64,000 nucleotides of DNA, taken from JAWKTM01 sp041399085. GTDB lineage: Bacteria; Planctomycetota; Planctomycetia; Pirellulales; Pirellulaceae. Every line of letters starts with the position of its first letter. The stretch's first letter is position 1. The position numbers were made by a program, and so were the translations under genes. This document shows, piece after piece, positions 33,372 through 42,161 of the stretch. The stretch spans positions 62,001 through 126,000 of the forward strand of contig JAWKTM010000017.1 of assembly GCA_041399085.1 (NCBI GenBank). The letters are read 5' to 3'. A model generated the notes under the pieces. That model was not told where the DNA came from and did no database searches. It worked only from the letters and a program-made list of their open reading frames with translations.

Positions 33372-34091
33372 CTATTTCAAGTGCGGGCGAACCAGCGACG
33401 CCCACAGCCGGTAGCCTTCGTCGCTCAAGTGCAGGCCGTCTTTCTGAAACAGCTCGCCTCGCGGTTTGCCATCCGAGTCCAACATCGGGGCATCCACGTC
33501 GATGAACTCGAGCCGGTCATCGGTCTTCGTGACCGCTTCGATTCGCTGATTGGCATCGCGAATTCTGTCGATCAGCGACCAACGCTTCAGGCTCGGCTTG
33601 ATCGCGATAAAGGCGATGCGAGTTTTCGGCAGCGACTTATGCACGGCGTCCACGAACGCTTGATAATCGGCCAGCACGCGTTCGGGCGACTTACCGGAAC
33701 CGATGTCGTTGTCGCCGGCGTACAGCACGACCACGCGCGGCTCGTGCTTCAGCACCAACTGCTCGATGTAGTGAACCGAATCCTCGATCTGCGAGCCACC
33801 GAACCCGCGATTGATCACCGAGAGATCGGGGAAGCTGTCGTCGAGCTTCCACATGCGGATGCTGGAGCTGCCGACGAACAGGTTGGCGTTCTTGGCGGGC
33901 GGCATTGTCGCGTCGGCTTTCTCGAAAGCTTCGATCGCCGACTTCCATCGCTCCGGTCCGGCTTGCTGAGCGATCGCTTCCCTGACGAAACCAGCCGCGA
34001 CGAAAACGATCATCGCGAGCCCGCAAAATCGCGAGGCGGAAACTCGATGCAAAACAAACTTGGTGAAGGCAAGCATGGTGAAGGCAAGCAT
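33372..34091 (-). CDS. Secreted GDSL/SGNH-type hydrolase
   Basis: A 239-aa exported SGNH-fold esterase/lipase. The SGNH blocks are visible: block I G-S-S-S (74-77, catalytic Ser about 76), block II N-R-G-F-G-G-S near residue 97, block III G-D-N-D (126-129), and the final D-x-x-H in K-D-G-L-H-L. The N-terminus has a hydrophobic segment (G-L-A-M-I-V-F-V-A-A-G-F) as signal peptide. It is preceded by an odd M-L-A-F-T-M-L-A-F-T that comes from a 15-bp tandem duplication, so either copy could supply the start codon. Such enzymes cleave acetyl or other ester groups, often on polysaccharides or lipids. The substrate is unknown. It lies 108 bp downstream of the SMP-30-like gene on the same strand, so cotranscription is possible. 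Confidence 0.86.
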   Translation of the reverse strand: MLAFTMLAFTKFVLHRVSASRFCGLAMIVFVAAGFVREAIAQQAGPERWKSAIEAFEKADATMPPAKNANLFVGSSSIRMWKLDDSFPDLSVINRGFGGSQIEDSVHYIEQLVLKHEPRVVVLYAGDNDIGSGKSPERVLADYQAFVDAVHKSLPKTRIAFIAIKPSLKRWSLIDRIRDANQRIEAVTKTDDRLEFIDVDAPMLDSDGKPRGELFQKDGLHLSDEGYRLWASLVRPHLK

Positions 34092-34199
34092 GTGATGTCC
34101 TTGTAAATCTCGTTTGGAGTTGCTTGTCGTCGGACGACCAGCACTCCGGGATGAGGAGCGTAAGATCGCGAATGTGTCTGGCGAAGTTGTCACACGGCA

Positions 34200-35237
34200 C
34201 TATCGGATTGCCTTGCCGGTTACCTTGGTGCGGATCGCCAGCAGTTTGATGCCGCACGTCACGTACAACGTCTTTCCATCTTCGCCGCCAAACGTGCAAT
34301 TGGTGATCGTGTCGACCGGCGTTTCGCGGAACGCCAGCAGTTTGCCTTGCGGCGAAATCACGTGGATGCCGGGGCGCGTATCCAGCGTCTCGCTCGTGCC
34401 GCGTTGCTTGTGCAAACCGGCCGCGACGTACAGATTCCCTTCCGAGTCGATGCACATGCCGTCGCCGCTTCGACCTGGATAAAAGTCGATCAGCACTCGT
34501 TCGTTCGACAGCGTGCCGTCCTGGCTCAAGTCATAGGCGCGAATATCGCGATGCCGATCGGCGTCCGGGTGAGCTTCGATCAGATACAACGTCTTGCCAT
34601 CCGGGGAAATCACAATGCCGTTCGGCATGTGAATGTCTGGCCAAGCCAACAACCGCTCGACATGCCCGTCTGGATCGATTCGATAGACGGCGTTCACGTT
34701 CCCCTTCGTCGGATCCTCGACACCCGGTCGCGAAGTGAAATAGATGCGACCTTGATCATCGAGACATAAATCGTTGGGCGCGGCGAAAGGGAATCCGTTA
34801 TACGAATCGGCCAGAACTTCGATGCGGCCCGTTTTCATGTTGGTGCGAGTCACTCGGCCGGCGTCTCCTTCGCACGCCAGCAACCGCCCCCGTGAATCGA
34901 AATGCAACCCGTTGGCGGCGTTCGAATGCTCGCGATACACCGACAGCGTCTTCGACTTGGGCTCCCAATTCAGGATTTTCGAGGTCGCTGTGTTCGTGAA
35001 ATACAGCGTCCCGCTGGAGTCCACGGCCGGACCTTCGGTGAAGACCTTTTCATCTTCGATCGTCGCCAAAATCTCGACTTCGCCCAGCCATCGGTCCGAG
35101 TCCAGACGGTTGTAGTGATCCGCTATCCCGGCGGCTTGTGCAAACGGCGATGAAGCGGCTGCCAAAGCGCCGGCCGCCAGCCCACATCCGCCGATCCGCA
35201 ACCAATCGCGGCGGTCAAGTTTCTGGCTACAAGACAT
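34200..35237 (-). CDS. SMP-30/gluconolactonase/LRE-like protein, exported by Tat-type signal
   Basis: A 345-aa six-bladed beta-propeller protein of the SMP-30/gluconolactonase group. The N-terminus K-L-D-R-R-D-W-L-R-I-G with a following G-A-L-A-A-A segment is a twin-arginine-type signal. Propeller blades show the repeated pattern D-S-S-G-T-L-Y-F-T-N, D-S-R-G-R-L-L-A-C-E, D-D-Q-G-R-I-Y-F-T-S, S-P-D-G-K-T-L-Y and D-S-E-G-N-L-Y-V-A. The metal and lactone site residues near E-G-P (early) and P-N-G (mid) are present. It probably hydrolyses a sugar lactone in the periplasm. The GDSL gene follows downstream. The ATG at 35237 places the Tat motif at residue 8. Confidence 0.88.
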   Translation of the reverse strand: MSCSQKLDRRDWLRIGGCGLAAGALAAASSPFAQAAGIADHYNRLDSDRWLGEVEILATIEDEKVFTEGPAVDSSGTLYFTNTATSKILNWEPKSKTLSVYREHSNAANGLHFDSRGRLLACEGDAGRVTRTNMKTGRIEVLADSYNGFPFAAPNDLCLDDQGRIYFTSRPGVEDPTKGNVNAVYRIDPDGHVERLLAWPDIHMPNGIVISPDGKTLYLIEAHPDADRHRDIRAYDLSQDGTLSNERVLIDFYPGRSGDGMCIDSEGNLYVAAGLHKQRGTSETLDTRPGIHVISPQGKLLAFRETPVDTITNCTFGGEDGKTLYVTCGIKLLAIRTKVTGKAIR

Positions 35238-35354
35238 GCGACGTATCTCCCCGTGGATCGAGACGCGAGTGAAAGAAGATTCGGTCGCGATGTTACACGA
35301 CCGGACGGCGAGATGCATCATAATCAGGGACGTGTTCGACACCCGGACGAACTT

Positions 35355-36233
35355 CTACTCGTCATCCTGCTCGACCCCGCGGATCGCTTGGAGAAACGAC
35401 TCCATCGACTGGAATCGTTTGTCGGGATTCGGCTCCATGCATTTCATGATCGCATCGGCCAACGACTTGTTGAGCGACGGTCGCCATTCCAGGATCGACT
35501 TCGGCGCGGAAGTATCATGCGCTAGCGCTGCCAAGCCGCTGGTCTCCGAAACGGGCCAGGGCAATTCGTAGCAGCACAAGTGATAGGCGGTCACGCCAAA
35601 GGAAAAGATGTCCAGTCGCTGATCGGTCGAACGACGCCGGACCACTTCCGGCGCCATATAAAGGGGCGTTCCCGTGCGATTGCCTGGCTGCATATAGGGC
35701 TTCTCGGCCGGCAACGTCAGACCGAAGTCGATCAGCTTGACCGACTCCATATCCTCCGTGCAGATAAAGTTGCGCGGGCACACGTCGCGGTGGATGTATT
35801 TCTTTTTGTGGACGTAAGCCAACGCTTCGGCCATCTGCCGAATTAGCGAGACGCGATGCCCATCGATCTGCGGATCGCGCGTATGCACCAAGCCCTGCAT
35901 GCCATAGCCGCGGAGATATTCCATGACCACATAAGGCAGGTCATTGGTCGTGCGACCATATTCATAGGTCTCGACGATCCGCGGATGACCGTTCAGCGCC
36001 ATCGCGATTTCGCCTTCAGGCGGCTTCTTCAAGCCCTTGAAGCGAGCTTCGAACAGCGTCACTTTCTCGCGATCGCCGACCTTCAGCCCGACGATTCGAT
36101 CGTCGCGACGATCACGCGCCATGTAGAACTTGGACATCGTGCCCGAGATGGCTTCGCGCAGCAGCTCGAACCGCTTGTCGATGTCGACCTTTCCGCCGCC
36201 GAAGATGCCCTGAAATTTATCGAGCAGGCCCAT
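35355..36233 (-). CDS. Cytoplasmic Ser/Thr protein kinase
   Basis: A 292-aa stand-alone eukaryotic-type kinase domain with no membrane span or sensor domain. The invariant lysine is K51 (V-G-L-K-V). The catalytic loop is H-R-D-V-C-P-R-N (148-155) and the metal motif D-F-G is 169-171. T-G-T-P-L-Y-M-A-P-E forms the activation segment. The glycine-rich loop is degenerate (E-A-I-S-G-T-M-S-K), with a single glycine where G-x-G-x-x-G is usual, although D and K remain, so catalysis is still possible. The ATG at 36233 gives M-G-L-L-D-K-F. Next to accD, but divergently unrelated genes surround it, so substrates cannot be inferred. Confidence 0.9.
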   Translation of the reverse strand: MGLLDKFQGIFGGGKVDIDKRFELLREAISGTMSKFYMARDRRDDRIVGLKVGDREKVTLFEARFKGLKKPPEGEIAMALNGHPRIVETYEYGRTTNDLPYVVMEYLRGYGMQGLVHTRDPQIDGHRVSLIRQMAEALAYVHKKKYIHRDVCPRNFICTEDMESVKLIDFGLTLPAEKPYMQPGNRTGTPLYMAPEVVRRRSTDQRLDIFSFGVTAYHLCCYELPWPVSETSGLAALAHDTSAPKSILEWRPSLNKSLADAIMKCMEPNPDKRFQSMESFLQAIRGVEQDDE

Positions 36234-36336
36234 ACATGACGCTCCCAATGCCTCCGATCGTTCCGGTTTCTCAATCTAGGTCGAAGCCGTCACGTCAGCA
36301 AGAGAGAACCGCTCGGCGGCGCCCAGGCGTGTGTCG

Positions 36337-37158
36337 CTATTTGCCGCAGTAATCGATCGTGCGGGCAATCTCGGTCTTCAGCTTGTCTCGCGGGACAATC
36401 CGGTCGATAAATCCGTGCTCCAGCAGAAACTCGCTGGTTTGAAAACCTTTCGGCAATTCAATCCGAATCGTGGCCTTAATGGTGCGCGGGCCGGCGAAGC
36501 CAATCAGCGCCTTCGGTTCGGCGAACACGACATCTCCCAACGACGCGAAGCTGGCCGCCACGCCGCCCATCGTCGGATTGGTTAGCACCGAAATAAACAG
36601 CCCGCCCGCTTGGTCGTAGCGGGCCAACGCGGCAGATACTTTGGCCATCTGCATCAGCGAATAGATGCCTTCGTGCATCCGAGCGCCGCCGCCGCTGCCA
36701 CTGATAATGATCAGCGGCAGTTGCTCGTCCGTGGCTCGTTCGACCAACCGCGTTAGCCGCTCGCCGACGACCGATCCCATGCTGCCCATGATGAAGGCCG
36801 AATCCGTGACGCCAAACGCCACGCGGCGAGCTCGAATCATGCCGGTGCCGGTCAAGGCCGCGTCGCTCAAGCCCGTTCGCTTCTGTTCCTGCACCAGCTT
36901 TTCCGCATAGGGCCGCTTATCGACAAAACCGAGCGGGTCCGCCGGCCGCAAACCTCCGTCCCACTCCTCGAAAGTCCCCTCGTCCAACACCTGTTCGACG
37001 CGTTCCGCGGCGGAAACGTAGAAGTGATAGTCGCACTGCGGACAGACGTTCAACCGCCGCTCGGCTTCCTTGCGGTAAATCGCCGCTTGGCAGCCGGGAC
37101 AGCGTTGCCACAGTCCTTCGGGAACTCCGCGTTTTTTCGACATGGCGAGTTGGCTCAT
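36337..37158 (-). CDS. accD: Acetyl-CoA carboxylase carboxyltransferase subunit beta
   Basis: A 273-aa AccD, the beta half of the carboxyltransferase that makes malonyl-CoA for fatty acid synthesis. The zinc ribbon is complete (C20-P-G-C23 ... C39-P-Q-C42). The carboxyltransferase core contains G-S-M-G-S-V-V-G-E, I-I-I-S-G-S-G-G-G-A-R-M-H-E-G and L-T-N-P-T-M-G-G-V-A-A-S-F-A, typical of the acyl-CoA and biotin sites. Length is near the usual 280-300 aa. The ATG at 37158 keeps the zinc ribbon at the normal distance; the long open frame upstream is GC-rich noise. The accA partner is not in the window. Confidence 0.95.
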   Translation of the reverse strand: MSQLAMSKKRGVPEGLWQRCPGCQAAIYRKEAERRLNVCPQCDYHFYVSAAERVEQVLDEGTFEEWDGGLRPADPLGFVDKRPYAEKLVQEQKRTGLSDAALTGTGMIRARRVAFGVTDSAFIMGSMGSVVGERLTRLVERATDEQLPLIIISGSGGGARMHEGIYSLMQMAKVSAALARYDQAGGLFISVLTNPTMGGVAASFASLGDVVFAEPKALIGFAGPRTIKATIRIELPKGFQTSEFLLEHGFIDRIVPRDKLKTEIARTIDYCGK

Positions 37159-37421
37159 GGGGGAGTCGGTTTCGAGTCCTGCACGTCGAGGGGCAGGAAA
37201 TTCGCTTGTGGTTGCTCGGGTTAAGGCAGGTTTCGCATTGTCGGTCGAGCGGCGGGGATGAGCAAGTGGGACGATTTTGCGACGACCGAGTCCACGGTCG
37301 CTCGAATGCCTCGTGCCGCTTGCCATTATCGCTCCGTCGGCTCACAATAAGGCCGTCGATTCCTGCTAAGCCTTAAAATCCCACCCGCCGCTATAGCTTC
37401 GCACTGCGTCGCTTCCCACCA

Positions 37422-38042
37422 ATGCTCCCAGGCTGCTTTCGATTGCTGCCGATACAACTGTCGCGCCGCTACTTGCGCGCGGCGGTGCTGTGCATGTACC
37501 TGATCGGAACGGTCGGCGTGCCAGCGGGTGAAGTCTGGGGAATGCCCAAGTCGGGCTGCCGGTGCGGCGAGTCAGGTTCGCCAGAAGGCGGATGTTGCTG
37601 CGCGGCAAAGATGGCTGCGACCGGTGGCGCCGCGGCAGGTTCCTGCTGCCAAAAAGTGCCGAGTCGCCGTCCCGTTGGCAATGTCAGCTCCGCGATGCCA
37701 GCCACTGCGAGCTGCTGTCAGCCTCGAACTGCCGCTCGGGTTCCGATGATTTCTTGCAAGATCGCCTCGGACAGCCGCCCCGGTTGCTGTGGCGCCGGCT
37801 CGCAGGCCGACATGCCCGGCGGCGACCAACGCCGTTCGGACGGTATCTCCGTGTACTCGGCATGTAGCTGCGGCCAATTCTCGCTGCCCGGTCTGCTGAT
37901 GCACGGGCAGCCTCATCTTACGGTTCGTGCCGCGCCGGGCTTTCACCGAGCCTCCGCTGGCCGATCTTCGTTGACGGCTTTTCAAATGCCGCCAGCTATC
38001 TTTCAAGCGGTAGATACTCCACCGCCAGAGCTTTCGGTCTGA
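37422..38042 (+). CDS. Secreted Cys-rich protein, possible metal binder
   Basis: A 206-aa protein with 16 cysteines in short clusters: C-R-C, G-C-C-C, S-C-C, S-C-C, G-C-C and C-S-C. The N-terminus has a hydrophobic stretch (A-A-V-L-C-M-Y-L-I-G-T-V-G-V) after basic residues, consistent with a signal peptide or anchor. An ATG at codon 25 could give a shorter form. The rest is low-complexity, rich in G, A, S and P. CC-pair clusters suggest copper or other soft-metal binding, but this is inference only. It opens a plus-strand run with a DUF1559 protein, a CPCC-bearing propeller and a cytochrome-thioredoxin fusion, all extracytoplasmic. The family is not recognised. Confidence 0.6.
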   Translation: MLPGCFRLLPIQLSRRYLRAAVLCMYLIGTVGVPAGEVWGMPKSGCRCGESGSPEGGCCCAAKMAATGGAAAGSCCQKVPSRRPVGNVSSAMPATASCCQPRTAARVPMISCKIASDSRPGCCGAGSQADMPGGDQRRSDGISVYSACSCGQFSLPGLLMHGQPHLTVRAAPGFHRASAGRSSLTAFQMPPAIFQAVDTPPPELSV

Positions 38043-38245
38043 CTTCGCGCCGAACGTTTGCGCAGGCAATGTTCGGCCCCCCAAACCGTGCTCACCGACT
38101 TAGTCACGATCGGTTGTGACATGCGTGCGCTTGGTTCGTAGTCCCGGTTGTGCGACTCCTCGCGAATCCGCGTCCCGGCGATGGTCAAACCATTTTGAAC
38201 ACCGAAGCTCATTCTTTGATTTTGAACGAATAAGGAGTATCCACA

Positions 38246-39280
38246 ATGTTAGCTAACCAGCCCTCGCGCGCTCGAACAGCGCGAGGATTCACACTGATTG
38301 AATTGCTCGTCGTCATCGCCATCATCGGGGTGTTGGTGGCGATGTTATTGCCCGCGGTCCAAGCTGCTCGCGAGGCCGCTCGCCGCTCTAGCTGTTCCAA
38401 CAACCTCAAGCAATTGGGGTTGGCCATGCACAACTATGAGAATACCTATCGGGTGTTTCCAGGGCTTTCCATCACCAGCCAATATGGGTTTTCCGTGCAA
38501 GCCCGTTTGCTGCCGTTCATCGAGCAGAAGAACTTGCAGGATCTCATTGATTTCAACCAACCTTTAATGCTGGGGTCGGGCGGCAGCCAAACACTGAATC
38601 CCGTTCATAGCATTCCGGCGGCGCAACCATTGGAAGTGTTCCTCTGTCCCAGCGACGGTGAGTCGCCGATATTCCAGAACGCCAACACCGGCGTGAATGA
38701 GTTCGCGGGGACGAACTACGTCGTCTGTACTGGTTCCGGCACGAATGCGAACTACGATACGCGCGCCATGTCGGACGGTATGTTTTGGTGGGGATCGAAC
38801 ACCGGATTTCGCGACATGACCGATGGTTCGTCGAACACCTTGGTGTTGTCCGAATCGCTATTGGGAAACAAACAAGACGCGACCGGAGCGACGCCGATCG
38901 ACCACAAACGGCAAATAGCTCGCTACGGTGGCGGAGGCATGGGCGCGCCCGGCCAAGGCTTCACGGGGCCTCCTGGGAACAACCCCGATTTGGCGACGGC
39001 GGCAGCCGGAGCGGCGGCCCGGGATGGTCGCGGCAGAAGCTCCTGGATTTGGGGCCGCGAACATCTCACTACGTTTAATACTTATGGCACGCCGAATATC
39101 AAAATCCCCGATATCCATCGCAATGGATTTGGATGGTTCGCCGCGCGCAGCCAGCACCCAGGCGGAGCTCAAGTCGGGCTGGGAGATGGCTCCGTCCGAT
39201 TCGTCGCCGACACCGTCGATCTCACAACCTGGCGAGCTCTTGGCACGCGACAGGGAGGCGAAGTGCTCGGCAGCTTTTAG
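38246..39280 (+). CDS. DUF1559 domain protein with prepilin-type N-terminus
   Basis: A 344-aa member of the planctomycete-expanded DUF1559 family. The N-terminus is a type IV prepilin signal: R-G-F-T-L-I-E-L-L-V-V-I-A-I-I-G-V-L, cleaved at G/F by a prepilin peptidase. It is followed by L-L-P-A-V-Q-A-A-R-E-A-A-R-R and C-S-N-N-L-K-Q-L-G-L. The C-terminus shows the H-x9-D-G motif (H-P-G-G-A-Q-V-G-L-G-D-G). Such proteins are probably surface pilin-like or pseudopilin-like structures of unknown role. A strong AAGGAG lies upstream of the ATG. A long-stem terminator follows 17 bp after the stop, so this gene likely ends its own transcript. Confidence 0.95.
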   Translation: MLANQPSRARTARGFTLIELLVVIAIIGVLVAMLLPAVQAAREAARRSSCSNNLKQLGLAMHNYENTYRVFPGLSITSQYGFSVQARLLPFIEQKNLQDLIDFNQPLMLGSGGSQTLNPVHSIPAAQPLEVFLCPSDGESPIFQNANTGVNEFAGTNYVVCTGSGTNANYDTRAMSDGMFWWGSNTGFRDMTDGSSNTLVLSESLLGNKQDATGATPIDHKRQIARYGGGGMGAPGQGFTGPPGNNPDLATAAAGAAARDGRGRSSWIWGREHLTTFNTYGTPNIKIPDIHRNGFGWFAARSQHPGGAQVGLGDGSVRFVADTVDLTTWRALGTRQGGEVLGSF

Positions 39281-39297
39281 ATGAGTAATTGTTAGTT

Positions 39298-39338
39298 GGC
39301 GGGAATGACACTCGTTCGAGTGTCATTCCCGCCGTTTT
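39298..39338 (+). terminator. Rho-independent terminator after the DUF1559 gene
   Basis: A perfect 17-bp inverted repeat, GGCGGGAATGACACTCG (39298-39314) and CGAGTGTCATTCCCGCC (39317-39333), is followed by G-TTTT. With the TT centre it can form a tight loop. It is the strongest terminator candidate in the window. Confidence 0.88.
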
Positions 39339-39383
39339 CAGTATGAATATGGACAACCATCGTAATCATATAAGGAATCAATC

Positions 39384-40862
39384 ATGGCAACTCGGCGTTC
39401 CCCAGTCTGGATGTACGGTCTGGTTATGATGCTGGTTGTGGGCGGTGTCGCTTTGGGGTACCTGATGCCGGAGCGGGGCGAGAGTGAGAAGGCAGCCGAC
39501 CAGGACCGCGCGGAGACGGCGACTGCCGAACTGTCTTCCGCGGCATCGTTGGTGGAACAAACTGCCGACGAAGCGTCCGCGACGGAGACTGTCGTGTCGG
39601 AAGACGCGGACGACTCGGCGGTGTCGTTCGATCTCACGCGTCTCGACTTCCGCGATCAAATTCAAGCACCGCAAATCGCCAGCGACGGCGGGGACCGAGT
39701 CTGGTTGGCTTGGGACTCTCGGACCGGTGACGAAGAACAAACTCTGTTCCTATCAACTTCGGTGGACGGCGGTCGCAGCTTTGATTCGCCTCGCGCGATC
39801 CGCACGGCCAGCGTGTATCGGTGGGAAGTGATGGTGCGCGGTCAGCCAGGCAAGCGGGAAAGCCGACTCTGGCCGCGGATCGCTTGGCAGGCGGGCCGTT
39901 TGCTCGTGAGTTGGGTCGAGCCGCTGCCGGATGATCTTGCGACCCTGCGGTTGTATGTGAGCGAATCGGAGGATGGCGGAGCGACGTTCGGCGAACCACG
40001 CGTTCTCTCGTCGACCGACGCCGTCCGCCCGACCTTCGTCGCCTTCCACAGCCACGCGGATGGACGAATCGCGGCCAGTTGGTTGGACAATCGCCATCGA
40101 GCTCAACAACCGTTCGCCGCAATCGTCAACGGCCAGACGGCCGACGAATCCTTGGTCTTCGCTGGCCAAGACGAGAAAGGAATTTGCCCCTGCTGCAACA
40201 CCGCCGTGCTGTTGGCCGATGACGGTTCCACATTGGTCGCGTTCCGCAATCACAAGGACGGGTTTCGCGACATGTGGCTGGCCGTCAAGCCAGCCGACGA
40301 CTCGACGTTTCTCGCCCCAGTGCCCATTGCCGGCGACCGATGGAAATTCGATGGCTGTCCTCACGATGGGCCAAGCATGGCGATCCACGACGGCATGCTG
40401 CACGTTGTCTGGATGGACGCTCATGAAGGACCGCAGCGCGTTTATCACGCTCGCGCTCGGCTCGGCGACTGGAGCTTCGATGTCCAGCCGCTCGATGCCG
40501 AGGCCGCCGGTACACAAGGCCATCCCACGCTGGCAATCGACGTGGCGGGCGTGCTGCATGTGGCATGGGATGAGAGTCTCGATCCGGCTTCCGCGGAGTC
40601 GCCAGCCGCTGGCCATCGCCACGGTCCGCCACAAGGCAGCGGGCGAGCCATCGTATACGCTGTGTCGCGCGACGGCGGCCAGTCGTTTGCTGCCGGACGC
40701 AAATTGGCAGTTCGCCCCGGTGCGTTTCAAACGCGTCCGGCCGTTATGCCTTTGGCCGACGGCAGTCTTGGTTTCGCGTGGAACGAGTTGTCCGACGCGG
40801 GCAAGCGAATCGTCTGGCATCGAGACGACGCGCCGGCCGCTGCCTTAGCGGTGCGGGAGTAG
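39384..40862 (+). CDS. Exported BNR/sialidase-like beta-propeller protein with CPCC motif
   Basis: A 492-aa protein with an N-terminal membrane segment (L-V-M-M-L-V-V-G-G-V-A-L-G-Y) and a linker rich in A, E and T (about 30-85). A six-bladed BNR/exo-sialidase-like propeller follows. Asp-box-like repeats (S-x-D-G-G-x-S/T-F) are visible: S-V-D-G-G-R-S-F, S-E-D-G-G-A-T-F and S-R-D-G-G-Q-S-F. Near residue 270 is G-I-C-P-C-C-N-T, an unusual C-P-C-C cluster that could bind metal or haem. True sialidase catalytic residues were not identified, so enzymatic activity is doubtful. The downstream cytochrome-thioredoxin gene starts 3 bp after the stop, so the two are one operon. Confidence 0.82.
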   Translation: MATRRSPVWMYGLVMMLVVGGVALGYLMPERGESEKAADQDRAETATAELSSAASLVEQTADEASATETVVSEDADDSAVSFDLTRLDFRDQIQAPQIASDGGDRVWLAWDSRTGDEEQTLFLSTSVDGGRSFDSPRAIRTASVYRWEVMVRGQPGKRESRLWPRIAWQAGRLLVSWVEPLPDDLATLRLYVSESEDGGATFGEPRVLSSTDAVRPTFVAFHSHADGRIAASWLDNRHRAQQPFAAIVNGQTADESLVFAGQDEKGICPCCNTAVLLADDGSTLVAFRNHKDGFRDMWLAVKPADDSTFLAPVPIAGDRWKFDGCPHDGPSMAIHDGMLHVVWMDAHEGPQRVYHARARLGDWSFDVQPLDAEAAGTQGHPTLAIDVAGVLHVAWDESLDPASAESPAAGHRHGPPQGSGRAIVYAVSRDGGQSFAAGRKLAVRPGAFQTRPAVMPLADGSLGFAWNELSDAGKRIVWHRDDAPAAALAVRE

Positions 40863-40865
40863 CCC

Positions 40866-41918
40866 ATGCACGAAAAGATTGCCCTCGGCTTGGAAGCATC
40901 GCCCGCGAACGATCCGTCGTCCCAAAACGCCAGCCGCATTAAGACTTGGCTGACGATCGCGGCGGTTGTGGTTTTGCTTCCTTTGGCTGTCACATTAGGC
41001 CGCTGGTTGCGAGACTCGAAGGAATCGTCAACATCCGCCACGTCCGACGTTGCCGCCGAGGTCGCGACGGCGTCCGGTGAACTCCCGCCAGACGCGCTCA
41101 CTTCCAACGCCGAAACGATCGACGATGCCTCTCACGATCCCGAGGCACTGTCACGAGGCGAACTCGTCTACACGGTCTACTGCGCCCGCTGTCACGGCCC
41201 CGAAGGTCGCGGCGATGGCGAAGGCGTGGAACAGTTGCCCTCGCGGCCACGCGATTTCGCAAGCAGCGAGTGGAAGTTTCCCAAAACGTTCGAGTCGATT
41301 CGGCGGGTGGTCCACGACGGGATTCCCGGCACACCAATGCCCGCGGCGGGAGCTGCCTTCCCCGCGTCCGATATCGATGCCGTTTCTCGACATGTTTTGC
41401 AGCTTGCCTCGCGCCCGCCTTCAAAATCGACGGCTGCGAATCCTAAAAGTGAACGGCTTGCTGAAGCCGTCCGCGCTTCGGGATTTTTGCCGTCTTTGAT
41501 TCGCCAAGCTCCGGCAGCCACGTTCGCCGATACGCGCAGTGGCAATTCGCTATCGCTCGACTCGCTGCGCGGCCAACCGGTCTTGCTTCATTTTTGGGGC
41601 ACGACTTGCATTCATTGCCTGGCCGAGTTTCCGCGTCTGATCGAATTGCAGCAGTCGTGTCAAGCGGCCGGACTGACGATCCTGAGTGTCTGTGCCGATG
41701 AGGACGAGGACTCGGCGGTGGAAGCCGTCGGGCGGCGATCGGCCGGCGAGCATCCTTTGTATGTGGATGAGACTGGTTTGGCGACGCATCGCTTTCAGGT
41801 GCAGGCATTACCCAGCTACGTGCTGCTCGACGCCCACGGCCGGATTATCGCGACGCGAACCGGAGCGATTGGTTGCTCGCCAGAGCAGATGTTGAAACTG
41901 CTGAACGAGGTGAAATAG
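40866..41918 (+). CDS. Membrane-anchored cytochrome c-thioredoxin (TlpA-like) fusion
   Basis: A 350-aa two-domain redox protein. A membrane helix (about 27-45) anchors it, followed by a linker. A mono-haem cytochrome c domain has C-A-R-C-H (106-110) and a likely distal Met in G-T-P-M-P-A near 158. A TlpA/ResA-like thioredoxin domain (about 220-350) has C-I-H-C (248-251) in L-H-F-W-G-T-T-C-I-H-C and a cis-Pro in A-L-P-S-Y-V-L. This couples electron transfer by haem to dithiol-disulphide exchange outside the cytoplasm. It is cotranscribed with the CPCC-bearing propeller gene, so the propeller or the Cys-rich protein may be its partner. That is inferred from context. Confidence 0.9.
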   Translation: MHEKIALGLEASPANDPSSQNASRIKTWLTIAAVVVLLPLAVTLGRWLRDSKESSTSATSDVAAEVATASGELPPDALTSNAETIDDASHDPEALSRGELVYTVYCARCHGPEGRGDGEGVEQLPSRPRDFASSEWKFPKTFESIRRVVHDGIPGTPMPAAGAAFPASDIDAVSRHVLQLASRPPSKSTAANPKSERLAEAVRASGFLPSLIRQAPAATFADTRSGNSLSLDSLRGQPVLLHFWGTTCIHCLAEFPRLIELQQSCQAAGLTILSVCADEDEDSAVEAVGRRSAGEHPLYVDETGLATHRFQVQALPSYVLLDAHGRIIATRTGAIGCSPEQMLKLLNEVK

Positions 41919-42161
41919 CCCGACCGTATTCGCTGCGGAGATCGAGATCGCCCCGTTGAATGATCGGCGGCAAGGCGACTTTCCTTGTCCGCCGCCGGTT
42001 CGCAGTGTTAAATGGAACCGGGTCTGCGTCCGTTGTACGAGTGACAGTGCGTTTGCCGAGCGGCGAGCGAACCGGTTGCGTTGCGGACCTCCGACCTTTC
42101 ATGCTCTGCTGTTTTCGCACGTCGCCGCCGATTTCGACCACCCGCACGAGTCGCGGAGGAT

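Noticed and set aside
39384..40862. Active sialidase
   Set aside because: Asp-box repeats are present but the arginine triad and catalytic residues could not be placed, so only the fold is claimed.
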